64,000 nucleotides of DNA from DATBDN01 sp036269895 (GTDB taxonomy: Bacteria; Actinomycetota; Thermoleophilia; Solirubrobacterales; Thermoleophilaceae), in the NCBI GenBank assembly GCA_036269895.1, contig DATBDN010000113.1:1-64000 (forward strand). Reading direction: 5' to 3'. Position 1 is the first letter of the stretch; every line of letters begins with the position of its first letter. The translations under genes were made by a program, and so were the position numbers. Shown piece after piece: positions 8,407-16,710 of the stretch. The notes beneath the pieces are model-generated. The model was not told the origin of the DNA, did no database searches, and was given only the letters and a program-made list of their open reading frames with translations.

Positions 8407-9974
8407 GCGAGTGCCTCCGTTCGATTACGGGCGTCCACGACTGCGAGCGACACGTCCAGCCGCTCGAGCAGGTGGTCACCCACCCGCAGCGCGTTCGCCA
8501 TGGCCGTCAGCGCCGGGTTCACCGCCGCCGACGACGGGAAGAAGCTCGTGTCGACGACATACAGGTTGTCGAGATCCCATGCCTTGCAGTCGCGGTTGAG
8601 GGCCGAGGTGCGGGCGTCGTCGCCGAAGCGAACGGTCCCGTTCTGGTGCGCCACGCCCGCCAGCGGGATCCGCCCATCGCGCACCAGCTCGTGCGGGATC
8701 AGGTGCGGGTGCATGCCCAGGTGGTGCAGCAGCCCGTGCAGCTTCTTCAGCAGCCGCTTGTGGCCCTCGAGGTTGTTGTCGCCGTAGCTCAACCGGATCT
8801 GGCCGTTCCGCTCCACCGTCACGCGGTTGTCCGGATCCGGCAGGTCCTCCGACGTCAGCCAGAAGTCGACCGCGTGCTTGGCCATGTAGTCGAGCGTGAA
8901 CTTCGGTGTGAACGGGGGCGCGCCCGCCTTGAGGACCGCGCCGTCGCTCTTGGCGAGCATCTGGATGTGCCCAAGCGGGTAATCGAAGTCGTCGGAGCTC
9001 TCGTAGAAGTCGTTCACGCCCAGCGTCTTCTGGAACTTCGTCGGGTTCGGCTCCTTGGAGATCGCAATCAGCGCCGAGTTCTGATGGCACATGTAGTGGC
9101 GGCCGACGACTCCGGATGAGTTGGCGACGCCCGACTTCAACAGCAACGCGGCGGAGTTGACGGCGCCACAGGAGACGACCACCACGTCGCCCGAGTAGCG
9201 CTCCTCGGCACCGCTCGCCTGGTTCACCGCGACGACCTCGCTGATCTCCCCGGCGTCCTCGACAAGGCTTTCGACCTTGCGACCGATCTTCAGCGTGACG
9301 TTCTTGTGCTCGAGCGCCGGCCGCACGCAAAGAACATGAGCGTCGGCCTTGCCGTCGAGCAGGCAAGGGAAGCCGTCGAAGCGGTCGCAGCGGACGCAGG
9401 TCGAGTTCTCCGGGTTCTCCTCGTCGAGCAGCACGCCCACCGGGAGATGGAACGGCTGATGACCCGCGCGCTCGAGATCCTCGTGCAGCCTCTGGATGCG
9501 CGGCTCGTGCGAGACCGCGGGGTACGGGAATTCGTCCGAGCGCCACGGCTCGTACGGATCCTCGCCCGACTGCCCGTGTACGTGGTAGAGCCGCTCGGCC
9601 TCGGTGTAGTACGGCTCCAGCTCGGCGTACGTGATTGGCCACGCGGGCGAGATGCCGCCGTTATGGCGTATCTCGCCGAAGTCGCGTTCGCGCAGCCGGA
9701 AGAGGATGGCGCCGTAGAACTTCGTGTTGCCGCCGACGAAGTACTGCTGGTGCGGTGCGAACGTTGTCCCGTCCTTGTCGAGCCACTGCTCGCCGGAGAG
9801 GTAGCGCTCCTTGAGGAAGACCTCGGTCGAGTCCCAGTTCTCCGGCTCACGGCGCAGGTACGGCCCGCGCTCGAGCACGAGGATGCGCTTTCCGGATGGC
9901 GCAAGCCGGTGCAGCAGCGTCCCTCCGCCGGCGCCGGTTCCGATGATGATCACGTCGTAGTGCTCAGAGGCCAT
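8403..9974 (-). CDS. GMC family oxidoreductase (choline/glucose dehydrogenase-like)
   Basis: A 523-residue FAD enzyme of the glucose-methanol-choline family, which oxidises alcohols or sugars. The ADP-binding motif VIIIGTGAGGGTLL is at residues 9-22. A Cys-rich stretch (CVRCDRFDGFPC) near residue 195, common in the BetA-like branch, is present. The C-terminal substrate/FAD domain contains DNNLEGH, the HQNGTVRFG active-site region and NLYVVDTSFFPSSAAVNPAL near residues 478-497, typical of the family. No Tat or Sec signal is seen. It is fourth in the operon, 15 bp after the cyclase gene, downstream of glucose dehydrogenase and the proton antiporter, so a sugar or polyol substrate is likely but unproven. 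Confidence 0.88.
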   Translation of the reverse strand: MASEHYDVIIIGTGAGGGTLLHRLAPSGKRILVLERGPYLRREPENWDSTEVFLKERYLSGEQWLDKDGTTFAPHQQYFVGGNTKFYGAILFRLRERDFGEIRHNGGISPAWPITYAELEPYYTEAERLYHVHGQSGEDPYEPWRSDEFPYPAVSHEPRIQRLHEDLERAGHQPFHLPVGVLLDEENPENSTCVRCDRFDGFPCLLDGKADAHVLCVRPALEHKNVTLKIGRKVESLVEDAGEISEVVAVNQASGAEERYSGDVVVVSCGAVNSAALLLKSGVANSSGVVGRHYMCHQNSALIAISKEPNPTKFQKTLGVNDFYESSDDFDYPLGHIQMLAKSDGAVLKAGAPPFTPKFTLDYMAKHAVDFWLTSEDLPDPDNRVTVERNGQIRLSYGDNNLEGHKRLLKKLHGLLHHLGMHPHLIPHELVRDGRIPLAGVAHQNGTVRFGDDARTSALNRDCKAWDLDNLYVVDTSFFPSSAAVNPALTAMANALRVGDHLLERLDVSLAVVDARNRTEALA

Positions 9975-9989
9975 GCGGACTCGTCTCCT

Positions 9990-10811
9990 TTAGATGAGTG
10001 CAATCGGCGCGGTCCACGCGCCGGTGGCGCCGCGCAGCTTCGGGTGGGTCAGGACCAGGCAGAACTCGCGCACGCCGTCGGTCGCGAGCAGCGAAAGGTC
10101 GAGGTTCTCGACGATGAAGACGCCGTGGTCGACGTTGAGCATCTGCGGCACCTCGAATGGCCGTTCCGGGTCCTCTGGCGGAACGGGGCCGTAGCTCCAG
10201 GTGTCGCAGCCCGTCAATGCGACGCCCCGGCGGGCGAGCCAGTCCGCGAGCTCTACGCCTGGTCCCGGCTCGCCCGCCACGTACGCCTCGGGGTTGTCCC
10301 AGAGGCGGCCCCATCCGGTGTGGAACAGCACCGCGTCGCCGGCGCTCGGCGAGAGGTGCGCCACGTGATCAGGAGTGATGACCTCGCCGGGGCCGAGCGG
10401 GGCGACGTCGACCAGCCAGCCGCGGGTCACGATCTGCGGGATCGTCTCCGCGCCGAGCTCGTTCACGCCCGCCACTCCGGCGAGCTCGTCAACGGAGACA
10501 CCGCCGTAACCGTGCATCCCGCGCTGCAAATGAGCGAGCGAGTCCAGGTGCGTGCCCAGCTGCGAGGTCGACGAGTAGACCTCCGTGATCCAGTTGACCT
10601 GGTTGTCACCGACACCGCCGCCGTTCACGTGGTGCGCCGTCGTCACGAGCGTCTGGTGGAAGCTGCGGCCCGGGAAGACGGGGACCGCCTCGTCGAGCAC
10701 GTGCGACAGGTCGTAGATGCGGCCTTCGCGGACGAGTGACAGCGCCTCGAGGCGCTTCGCCGCGTCGATCCACTCCAGCGCGCCGATCGCAGATGTGGCC
10801 GGGGCGCTCAC
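9990..10811 (-). CDS. Cyclase-family metal-dependent hydrolase
   Basis: A 273-residue member of the cyclase/kynurenine-formamidase family (PF04199), whose members hydrolyse amide, ester or lactone bonds with bound divalent metal. The signature HxGTHxD-type motif appears as QLGTHLDSLAH at about residues 85-95; upstream DLSHVLDEAVPVFPG at 34-48 is the standard first strand. The GTG start at 10811 overlaps the antiporter stop (GTGA). In this operon, after a glucose dehydrogenase, it could act on a sugar lactone; formamidase activity is less likely because no tryptophan genes are near. Confidence 0.82.
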   Translation of the reverse strand: MSAPATSAIGALEWIDAAKRLEALSLVREGRIYDLSHVLDEAVPVFPGRSFHQTLVTTAHHVNGGGVGDNQVNWITEVYSSTSQLGTHLDSLAHLQRGMHGYGGVSVDELAGVAGVNELGAETIPQIVTRGWLVDVAPLGPGEVITPDHVAHLSPSAGDAVLFHTGWGRLWDNPEAYVAGEPGPGVELADWLARRGVALTGCDTWSYGPVPPEDPERPFEVPQMLNVDHGVFIVENLDLSLLATDGVREFCLVLTHPKLRGATGAWTAPIALI

Positions 10812-12025
10812 ATCGCCACCAGCCCGGCCGGGGCGGCATCCGCGCGCATCGGGGCGCCCGCTCGCTTCAGCAGCGTCAACCCGACCAGCGGGAAGAACAG
10901 CACCGACACGAGGCCCGCGGCGATCAGGGCCGACTGCTCGGCCGAGCCCATCAGGCCCATGTCGACCCCGATCGTCGTCGCCGCGACGATGAACGGCAGC
11001 GATGTCGCCTGCAGGATGCCCGCGATCGCGACGTGACGGCGGTCAATTGCACCGCGGTAGACGATCGCCGGCAGCCCACGAACCAGGAGCAGCGCCGCTA
11101 GGAAGATCGGGACCTTCACGAGGTTCGACGGGTGGTCGAGCAGCGCATTCAGGTTGAACTTCAGCCCCGTCGCGACGAAGAAGACGGGCACGAAGAAGCC
11201 GAAGCCCATCGCCTCGAGCTTGGTACGGAAGATCGGATGCGTCATCTGCCGGTCCTGGTCGACGAGGGTGAGTACCGCTCCGGCGGCGAACGCGCCGAGG
11301 ATCGCCTCCAGGCCGAACTGCTCCGCCAGCGCCGCGAAGCCGATCATCAGCACGACGGCCGCGCGGACGCGTATCTGCGCGGTCGTGTCCTGCAGTCGCA
11401 CCAGGTCGCGCATCACTGCACGTGAGCGCTCGGCGCCGCGCGCGAACACAAAGACGGCAGCCGCGATCCCGAAGAGGCAGCCGAGCAGCAGGAGCGTCGA
11501 GCCGGTGCTGCCCTTGCCGGAGAAGAAAGCCGACAGCAGGATGATCGCGCCGAAGTCGGCGATCGAGCCGGCGGCGATGACCAGTTGCCCGAACTTCGAC
11601 GAGATCTCGCCGGCGTCCTTGAGCACCGGGACGATCACGCCGAGCGAAGTAGCCGACAGGATGATCGCCACGAGCAGCGGCGTCTGCACGGTGCCGGCAG
11701 CCTTCAGCCCGAATCCCACGACCAGAGCGATCGCGAACGAGACGGCAAAAGCGAACCCGGTCAGGCGCAGGACCTGCCCGCGCAGCTTGTCGAACTCGAT
11801 CTCGATCCCCGCAAGGAACAGCAGGAACGCGAGGCCGATCGTGCTGATGACCGCCACCGTCTCGTCGTTCTGCGCCCAGTGCAGTACTGACGGGCCGACG
11901 ATGATCCCGGCCACGATCTCGAGCACGGGCGAGGGCAGCCGGACTGACGGGAACAGACCGAGGAGGAACGGCGCCGCGAACGCGATGGCGACGACGATCA
12001 GCAGGTCGTCGAACGACGGGCTCAT
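10808..12025 (-). CDS. Cation:proton antiporter (CPA2 family)
   Basis: A 405-residue integral membrane protein with roughly 12 hydrophobic segments, of the monovalent cation:proton antiporter-2 (KefB/GerN-like) family. Opening segments LLIVVAIAFAAPFLLGLFP and VLEIVAGIIVGPSVL are typical, and the family Asp region is visible around SIADFGAIILLSAF near residue 156. It lacks the C-terminal TrkA-N domain of KefB-type proteins, so it is the short form. The ATG overlaps the glucose dehydrogenase stop (ATGA). Co-expression suggests it compensates for proton release during sugar oxidation, which is inference. Confidence 0.85.
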   Translation of the reverse strand: MSPSFDDLLIVVAIAFAAPFLLGLFPSVRLPSPVLEIVAGIIVGPSVLHWAQNDETVAVISTIGLAFLLFLAGIEIEFDKLRGQVLRLTGFAFAVSFAIALVVGFGLKAAGTVQTPLLVAIILSATSLGVIVPVLKDAGEISSKFGQLVIAAGSIADFGAIILLSAFFSGKGSTGSTLLLLGCLFGIAAAVFVFARGAERSRAVMRDLVRLQDTTAQIRVRAAVVLMIGFAALAEQFGLEAILGAFAAGAVLTLVDQDRQMTHPIFRTKLEAMGFGFFVPVFFVATGLKFNLNALLDHPSNLVKVPIFLAALLLVRGLPAIVYRGAIDRRHVAIAGILQATSLPFIVAATTIGVDMGLMGSAEQSALIAAGLVSVLFFPLVGLTLLKRAGAPMRADAAPAGLVAM

Positions 12026-13170
12026 GCGATCGCCGTTACCCGGCCGCCGCGATCCCGTTGCGCTGAGCGATCTGCGACCTGCACGAAGACCTTGATCGCG
12101 TCCGTCGCCTCGGTCAAATCACGCAGCATCTGCTCGTAGTTCTCGAGCCCCTCGACTGGATGGGTCAGGAGCTTCTCCAGCCAACCCGGGTAGAACGCGT
12201 ACGCCTTCACGAGGTCGTCGCGCCCCGAGGTGAAATCAGTCGGCGAAGCGTTCACCGATCCGGCCATCACCTTGTTCCCGAGCACAAAGCCCTGGTTGAT
12301 CATGTCGCTGGGGATCTCGACCTGGCGCTCGCCGCCCGTCACGGACACGAGCATCAGGACGCCGTTCTTGCCCAGCGCCTGCGCGGCTTCCCACACGAGT
12401 GGCGAGAAGCCGGTCGCCTCGACGATCACGTCGAACGGGCCGTACTGCGCCGCCGCTTCGGCCACCGACATGTCCTGGGTCGACACGTAGCCGGCGCCGA
12501 GCTCCTCGACCAGCTCGCTGTTGCGATACGGCGGCCTTGGCAACGACAAGCAGACCACCTCGAGGCCGCGCAGCCGCAGCACGAGCGTCGTCAGCAGCCC
12601 GACGGTCCCCGACCCGAGCACCGCCGCGCGGCGCGGCTCCCACACCTTCAGCCGGCGCTGGATCTCGTACGCCTGGTTGACCGCCTTCTCGGCGACCGTC
12701 ATCGGCTCCAGCAGCACGCCGGTCTCGGACAGGCACTGCGGGAGGGGCACGACGTACTGGAAGTCCTCGACGTAGTACTCGCAGAGGTAGCCGTGGCGCT
12801 TGTTGATGCCGCGCTCGAAGTAGACGTCGTCGGTCGTGAAGTCCTGCAGCCCGATCGCGTCGTAGACGCTCATGCCGGGGCGCCGTACCGACGCCACGAC
12901 GATCGTTCCGGGGGTGATCGTGGTCGGCACGTTCGGCCCGACCTCGACCACGCGCCCAAGCGACTCGTGCCCCGTGATCAGGTAGTCGTGACCGTCGGGC
13001 GCGTCGCCGTACTCCGCGGAGTTGATCTCCTTGTCGGTGCCGTCGACCCCGACGCGCAGCACCTCGACGAGCACTCCGCGCCCGTCGGGTATCTCGTCGA
13101 GCCCGGGCTCCGCGACCTCACGCAGATGCATCGAGTTGGGGACGCCTGGGTGTACGGCGATGGCTTTCAT
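12022..13170 (-). CDS. Zinc-type MDR dehydrogenase, glucose 1-dehydrogenase-like
   Basis: A 382-residue medium-chain dehydrogenase. It most resembles the archaeal-type glucose 1-dehydrogenases that oxidise glucose to glucono-1,5-lactone with NAD(P)+. The zinc region GVDGTDKEI (residues 41-49) has Asp43 where many relatives have Cys, followed by GHESLG (His68, Glu69). An Asp at this zinc position is known in haloarchaeal glucose dehydrogenases. The coenzyme motif VLGSGTVGLL is near 182-191. A ribosome site GAGGAGG precedes the ATG at 13170. It leads the five-gene operon, and a GTAAC-type promoter lies at 13200-13228. Alternatives are another sugar or polyol dehydrogenase of the same family. 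Confidence 0.82.
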   Translation of the reverse strand: MKAIAVHPGVPNSMHLREVAEPGLDEIPDGRGVLVEVLRVGVDGTDKEINSAEYGDAPDGHDYLITGHESLGRVVEVGPNVPTTITPGTIVVASVRRPGMSVYDAIGLQDFTTDDVYFERGINKRHGYLCEYYVEDFQYVVPLPQCLSETGVLLEPMTVAEKAVNQAYEIQRRLKVWEPRRAAVLGSGTVGLLTTLVLRLRGLEVVCLSLPRPPYRNSELVEELGAGYVSTQDMSVAEAAAQYGPFDVIVEATGFSPLVWEAAQALGKNGVLMLVSVTGGERQVEIPSDMINQGFVLGNKVMAGSVNASPTDFTSGRDDLVKAYAFYPGWLEKLLTHPVEGLENYEQMLRDLTEATDAIKVFVQVADRSAQRDRGGRVTAIA

Positions 13171-13199
13171 GCGAGTCCTCCTCGTGGTGGAAACGCGCC

Positions 13200-13228
13200 T
13201 TCGTCGTCGGAGCGAACGGATCCGTTAC
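13200..13228 (-). promoter_or_regulatory. Putative ECF-sigma promoter of the glucose dehydrogenase operon
   Basis: On the minus strand GTAACGGATCC (13228-13218) is followed by CGACGAA (13206-13200), with 17 bases between GTAAC and CGACGAA. The second box is identical to that at 3258-3264. The gene start at 13170 is about 30 bases downstream and has its own GAGGAGG ribosome site, so this transcript has a short leader. The site lies in the divergent gap shared with the ECF sigma gene at 13289. Confidence 0.55.
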
Positions 13229-13288
13229 AGACGTCGCGGAATTGTTTTGACCATCGCGCAGCGGTTAGGGTCGCCGAGAGAGGGATCC

Positions 13289-13927
13289 GTGAGTTCGGTG
13301 ACCGTCATCCGCGACGAGGCTGACCTCGTCCAGCGCCTGCGGAAGGGGGAGGAGGCTGCATTCGAGGAGCTCGTCGAGAGCTACTACGGGACGCTGCTCG
13401 CGGTCGCGCAGTCGTACGTGAAGACGCGTGCTGTGGCCGAGGAGGTTGTCCAGGACGCATGGCTGGGAGTCCTGCGGGGCCTCGACCGCTTCGAGGGCCG
13501 AAGCTCGCTCAAGACCTGGATCATCTCGATAGTCATCAACATCGCGAAGAGTCGCGGCGTGCGCGAGGCCCGGACCGTGCCATTCGCGGCGTTGGCGGCT
13601 GAAGGTGAAGAGGCAGCGGTCGAACCGGAGCGCTTCCGCGGGGCGAGCGATGCCTTCCCGGGGCACTGGTGGGCTTATCCCGCGAACTGGAACGACCATC
13701 CGGAAGAGGTGACGCTCGGTCGCGAGACGCTCAAGGTGGTAACCGAGGCGATCGAGCAGCTGCCGGATGCGCAGCGGGTCGTGATCACGATGCGCGACGT
13801 CGCCGGCTGCAGTCCCGAAGAGGTCTGCGATGCCCTGCAACTTGCCGAGGGCAACCAGCGAGTTCTTCTGCACCGCGCGCGATCACGGGTTCGGGCCGCG
13901 CTGGAAAGGCATCTCGATGGCGCATAG
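13289..13927 (+). CDS. ECF-type RNA polymerase sigma factor
   Basis: A 212-residue group 4 sigma factor that should redirect RNA polymerase to alternative promoters. The sigma-2 region (about 12-85) contains EELVESYYGTLLAVAQSYV, EEVVQDAW and the -10-binding part FEGRSSLKTWIISIVINIAKS. A linker of some 50 residues rich in Trp and Pro joins it to the sigma-4 region (about 145-205) with IEQLPDAQRVVITMRDVAG and the helix-turn-helix ending GNQRVLLHRARSRVR. The GTG start at 13289 is chosen because AGAGAGGG lies 5 bases upstream; a GTG nine bases later is an alternative. The anti-sigma gene overlaps its end. It is a paralogue of the factor at 59490-60155 and may recognise the same promoters. Confidence 0.9.
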   Translation: MSSVTVIRDEADLVQRLRKGEEAAFEELVESYYGTLLAVAQSYVKTRAVAEEVVQDAWLGVLRGLDRFEGRSSLKTWIISIVINIAKSRGVREARTVPFAALAAEGEEAAVEPERFRGASDAFPGHWWAYPANWNDHPEEVTLGRETLKVVTEAIEQLPDAQRVVITMRDVAGCSPEEVCDALQLAEGNQRVLLHRARSRVRAALERHLDGA

Positions 13928-14168
13928 CTCGCTCCACATCTCCTGCCAACAGGTCGTTGAGCTCGTCACCGACTACGTCGAGCGGGCGCTGCCCGCAGAG
14001 GAGGCCAGCGTTTTCGAGCAGCACCTGAATTTCTGCGACGGCTGCATCCAGTACGTCGATCAGGTGCGGACGACGATCGAGGTAGTCGGTGAGCTGCGCG
14101 AGGAGGATGTGCCCGAATCGACCAAGGCGCAGTTGATGGCGGCGTTCCGGGATTGGAAGCGCGGATGA
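13917..14168 (+). CDS. Zinc-finger anti-sigma factor (ZAS type, soluble)
   Basis: An 83-residue protein with the ZAS zinc motif HxxxCxxC (HLNFCDGC at about residues 39-46) after a helix CQQVVELVTDYVERALP, the layout of the zf-HC2 anti-sigma domain. It lacks a transmembrane segment, so it should be cytosolic and bind the sigma factor encoded just upstream. The ATG at 13917 overlaps the sigma gene by 11 bp and follows an AAAGG ribosome site. Its C-terminus (LMAAFRDWKRG) closely parallels the second anti-sigma (LLRAFRDWTAG) at 59248-59493. Redox or metal control of zinc binding is a known theme in the family; here it is inference. Confidence 0.85.
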   Translation: MAHSSLHISCQQVVELVTDYVERALPAEEASVFEQHLNFCDGCIQYVDQVRTTIEVVGELREEDVPESTKAQLMAAFRDWKRG

Positions 14169-14668
14169 ACGCCTACAAGTTCCTGAAGCCCGACGGGACG
14201 GGCGTGTTCAGCGCTTTCCCGTGGCCGCTTCCTGCCGCTGCTCCCGGAGCATGGGTCAGCTCCGACCCCGATCCATGCCGCAGCGGCATCCATGCCTGTC
14301 GGCCGCAGCACCTGCCGCTCTGGATCGGCCGCTCGCTTTACGAAATCGAGCTCGACGGGGAGATCCGCGACGACCCGACGAAGGTGATCGCGTCGCAGGG
14401 CAGGCTCGTGCGCCGGATCGAGGCGTGGGACGAGCGGGCGCACGACGACTACACGCGCATGTGTGCGGATCGCGCCCACGAGCTGACGCGTGCCCACGGA
14501 CTCGACAGCTGGGACGCTGTCATCGAGCCGTCGATCCCGGAGGGTGGCGCGCTACTCGGGTTCGTGGCTGCGCGCATCGCCGATGAGGTTGACGGCGAAG
14601 CCGGCTATTACCGCGAGCGCGCGAGCCAGACGGACTGGCTCGTTCGGCGCCTTCAGCTGAGCTCGTAG
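14165..14668 (+). CDS. Hypothetical protein in the sigma/anti-sigma operon
   Basis: A 167-residue protein that I do not recognise with confidence. It opens with MNAYKFLKPDGTGVFSAFPWP, followed by CRSGIHACRPQHLPLWIGRSLYEIEL. This resembles the FLKPDGxGxFSxFxWPxP / GxHAC layout seen in small actinobacterial proteins of unknown function that sense or bind ligands. There is no signal peptide or membrane segment. Its ATG overlaps the anti-sigma stop (ATGA), so it is translationally coupled to that gene and could be a target or modulator of the sigma system. It overlaps the convergent gene at 14653 by 16 bp. Confidence 0.6.
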   Translation: MNAYKFLKPDGTGVFSAFPWPLPAAAPGAWVSSDPDPCRSGIHACRPQHLPLWIGRSLYEIELDGEIRDDPTKVIASQGRLVRRIEAWDERAHDDYTRMCADRAHELTRAHGLDSWDAVIEPSIPEGGALLGFVAARIADEVDGEAGYYRERASQTDWLVRRLQLSS

Positions 14669-15579
14669 TGGTCCCACGGCCACGGCTGCGCCGGGGCGCT
14701 ACGGCTGTCGCCCAGAATCTGAATCGCCCGCACCGTCGCATAGCCGCGCCACTCGAGTGCGGCGGCCGCTGACGCGCTCGGGAAGTCGACGATCCAGCCG
14801 CCGTCGGCCTGCTGCAGTCCGGCGAGCCGTTCCAGGTCAGCCTCGATTACCTCGTCGCTGAAGAGCGTCCGCGCGATGCCCGGTGCGGGGGCGATGTCCA
14901 GCGGGTGCAGCGTCTCGTCCTCCGCGCCGCCGGTCACGCGCAGCCGGCCATCGGCCGGGACGAACCTGGTCAGGTGCTCGAGCAGTCGCTCGGCCTCCTC
15001 GGGCTGTCGCGCGTGCAGCGCGTCGGCGAAGCGGATCGAGAAGCCGAGCGCGATTGCGAACGGCGCCTCCACCAGAGCCTGGATTGTGCCGACGCAATAT
15101 TCGGTTGCGCGCTCGAGCCACGGGTGTTGCGCGACGGCTTTGTCGTGCCTGGCGACTCGGTGTGCGCTCCCGGCCACGATCGACGTGATCTGGAGCGACG
15201 ACTGGGCCGGATCAGCATTGCGCCACCAACGCGCTGAGCCAGCCGTCGTCAGCAGCGGCAACGCGAACGGCAGGCCACCGTCGGGCAGCGTCACCGACTC
15301 GAGCCAGTCGCAGAGCGCTGCGGCGCGCGGCGATGTCGCCGGCGCGATCTCCTCGAACGCCTCGAACGCGTGCAGCGCTGCGCCCGGCTGGCTTTCAGGG
15401 GAGCGCAGGTCGGGTTCGAGGCCCCAGCCATAGCCGCCGTCCGGGTTCCCGTAGCCATCGAGCGCTGCCAGCGCTCCCGCCGGATCGGTGGCGCGGGTCA
15501 GCAGTTCGAAGCGGCGCCGGTCCAGGATTCGTGCGTGTGCCGCCATGAAGTCGGCGGCTGCCGTCATGTCGTAGCTCAT
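14653..15579 (-). CDS. Terpenoid-cyclase-fold (alpha/alpha toroid) protein, function unknown
   Basis: A 308-residue protein built of repeats that resemble the QW-type turns of terpene cyclases and prenyltransferases: GYGNPDGGYGWGLEPDLRSP at about 42-61, TLPDGGLPFALPL at about 95-107 and LQQADGGWIVDFPS at about 267-280. It lacks the DxDD motif expected of a class II terpene cyclase, so it is more likely a toroid-fold protein of unknown substrate. There is no signal peptide. It stands alone on the minus strand, about 60 bp from the AraC gene and overlapping the hypothetical gene at its 3' end. Confidence 0.65.
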   Translation of the reverse strand: MSYDMTAAADFMAAHARILDRRRFELLTRATDPAGALAALDGYGNPDGGYGWGLEPDLRSPESQPGAALHAFEAFEEIAPATSPRAAALCDWLESVTLPDGGLPFALPLLTTAGSARWWRNADPAQSSLQITSIVAGSAHRVARHDKAVAQHPWLERATEYCVGTIQALVEAPFAIALGFSIRFADALHARQPEEAERLLEHLTRFVPADGRLRVTGGAEDETLHPLDIAPAPGIARTLFSDEVIEADLERLAGLQQADGGWIVDFPSASAAAALEWRGYATVRAIQILGDSRSAPAQPWPWDHYELS

Positions 15580-15636
15580 GCCACGCGAGTCTCCGCATGC
15601 GACCCGCGCCGGTCTTGAACGAAACGGACGCCTTGG

Positions 15637-16338
15637 TCAGCTGCGGCTGCGCGAGCGCACGAGCTCCAGCGGTGTCGCGCCGGCAAGCCGCGTCGCCTCG
15701 CGCGTGAGGTGTGCCTGATCGGCGTAGCCCGCATCGAGCGCCAGTGAGGCGAGGTCGGCCTCGCCGCGATCGACGGCCTCGAGGAAGCGGCGGAAGCGCA
15801 GCACACGCGCGAGCGTCTTCGGTCCGTAGCCGACGGCCGCCTGGAAGCGGCGCAACAGCTGGCGCTCGCTGATAGCCAGCTCGCGCGCGACCGCGCTCAC
15901 GTCCTGCCGCGCGAGCCGCCGCACGGCCTCAGTCACGAGCGGGTCGCCGCGGCGGTCGGCGGCCGCGGCGAGGAAGCGCGCCAGCACCTCGGCGGGCGCG
16001 AGGTGGGCCTCCACGTTGAACGCCGGGTCGACCTCCATCACGTCCACTCGCAGGTCGCGGACCTCGTGCAGCGGCACGCCCATGACCGGTCCGGCCGCGC
16101 CCGGCCGGAAGCGGATGCCGACGAGCACCTCGCTGACGGAGTACGAGATCAGCTGTGCGCGCGTCTCGGGGCCGACGAGCGTCGTCCGGTCTCCCTGGCG
16201 CCAGACTACGTCGGCGCGGCCGTCGGGCAGCACCCGCACCTCGTCGGCGCCGCCGGTGACGCGGACCCAGAGGCAGTCGACCACGTCGCGCACTGCTTCA
16301 GGCGCAGCCAGCTCCCGGTAGCCCGGGCGCAGCTGCAT
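15637..16338 (-). CDS. AraC family transcriptional regulator
   Basis: A 233-residue regulator. The N-terminal part (about 1-130) starts LRPGYRELAAPEAVRDVVDCLWVRV and holds VLPDGRADVVW, the pattern of the DUF6597-type sensor found in many actinobacterial AraC proteins. The C-terminal part (about 135-230) contains the two helix-turn-helix units: VSAVARELAISERQLLRRFQAAVGYGPK, then LASLALDAGYADQAHLTREA and the closing GATPLELV. The ATG at 16338 overlaps the upstream stop as TGATG; a GTG three bases upstream is possible. The regulated genes are unknown. Confidence 0.85.
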   Translation of the reverse strand: MQLRPGYRELAAPEAVRDVVDCLWVRVTGGADEVRVLPDGRADVVWRQGDRTTLVGPETRAQLISYSVSEVLVGIRFRPGAAGPVMGVPLHEVRDLRVDVMEVDPAFNVEAHLAPAEVLARFLAAAADRRGDPLVTEAVRRLARQDVSAVARELAISERQLLRRFQAAVGYGPKTLARVLRFRRFLEAVDRGEADLASLALDAGYADQAHLTREATRLAGATPLELVRSRSRS

Positions 16339-16694
16339 CACTCCGCCCCCGCCGCCGCTTGGCGCGCCTCGATCTCGTACGGGTTGTCCTGGTAGCCGCG
16401 CAGGTAGGACAGCCACATGCGCACCCAACCGTGCTGCTGCTGCCAGACGTGCACGAGCTCGTGGGCGATGAGCTCTGGGCTCGCCTGCTCTAGTGGCAAG
16501 CGCAGCAGGATCGTGGACCAGATCGTGTAGCCGTGGAAGCGGCGGAACCAGGGCAGGCGGAAGACGAGGGGCGCCACGATGATGCGCACGCGATCGAGCT
16601 TCAGCGGGCGCGGGTAGAGCGCCCGCGGCTGGATGTGGCGCCAAGCGCGCTCAACCGCCGCCCGCTCCTCGGGACCACGTCCGACCCGGTGCAT
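16338..16694 (-). CDS. HExxH-motif putative metallopeptidase-like small protein
   Basis: A 118-residue protein carrying HELVHVWQQQ at about residues 74-83, a zinc-binding HExxH motif in a setting seen in eCIS-core/DUF4157-like small proteins. Upstream are ALYPRPLKLDRVRIIVAPL and WFRRFHGYTIWSTI, a beta-strand-rich part. A third zinc ligand cannot be assigned, and the protein is short for a full peptidase, so activity is uncertain. The ATG at 16694 is preferred over a start about 100 bp upstream because the latter would lie inside the ACT-domain gene; AGGA lies just upstream. It overlaps the AraC gene. Confidence 0.65.
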   Translation of the reverse strand: MHRVGRGPEERAAVERAWRHIQPRALYPRPLKLDRVRIIVAPLVFRLPWFRRFHGYTIWSTILLRLPLEQASPELIAHELVHVWQQQHGWVRMWLSYLRGYQDNPYEIEARQAAAGAE

Positions 16695-16710
16695 GATCCT
16701 CAGCTTTCTA

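Noticed and set aside
13247..13271. TTGACC and TAGGGT as a sigma-70 promoter of the first ECF gene
   Set aside because: The spacing is only 13 bp, too short for a normal promoter.
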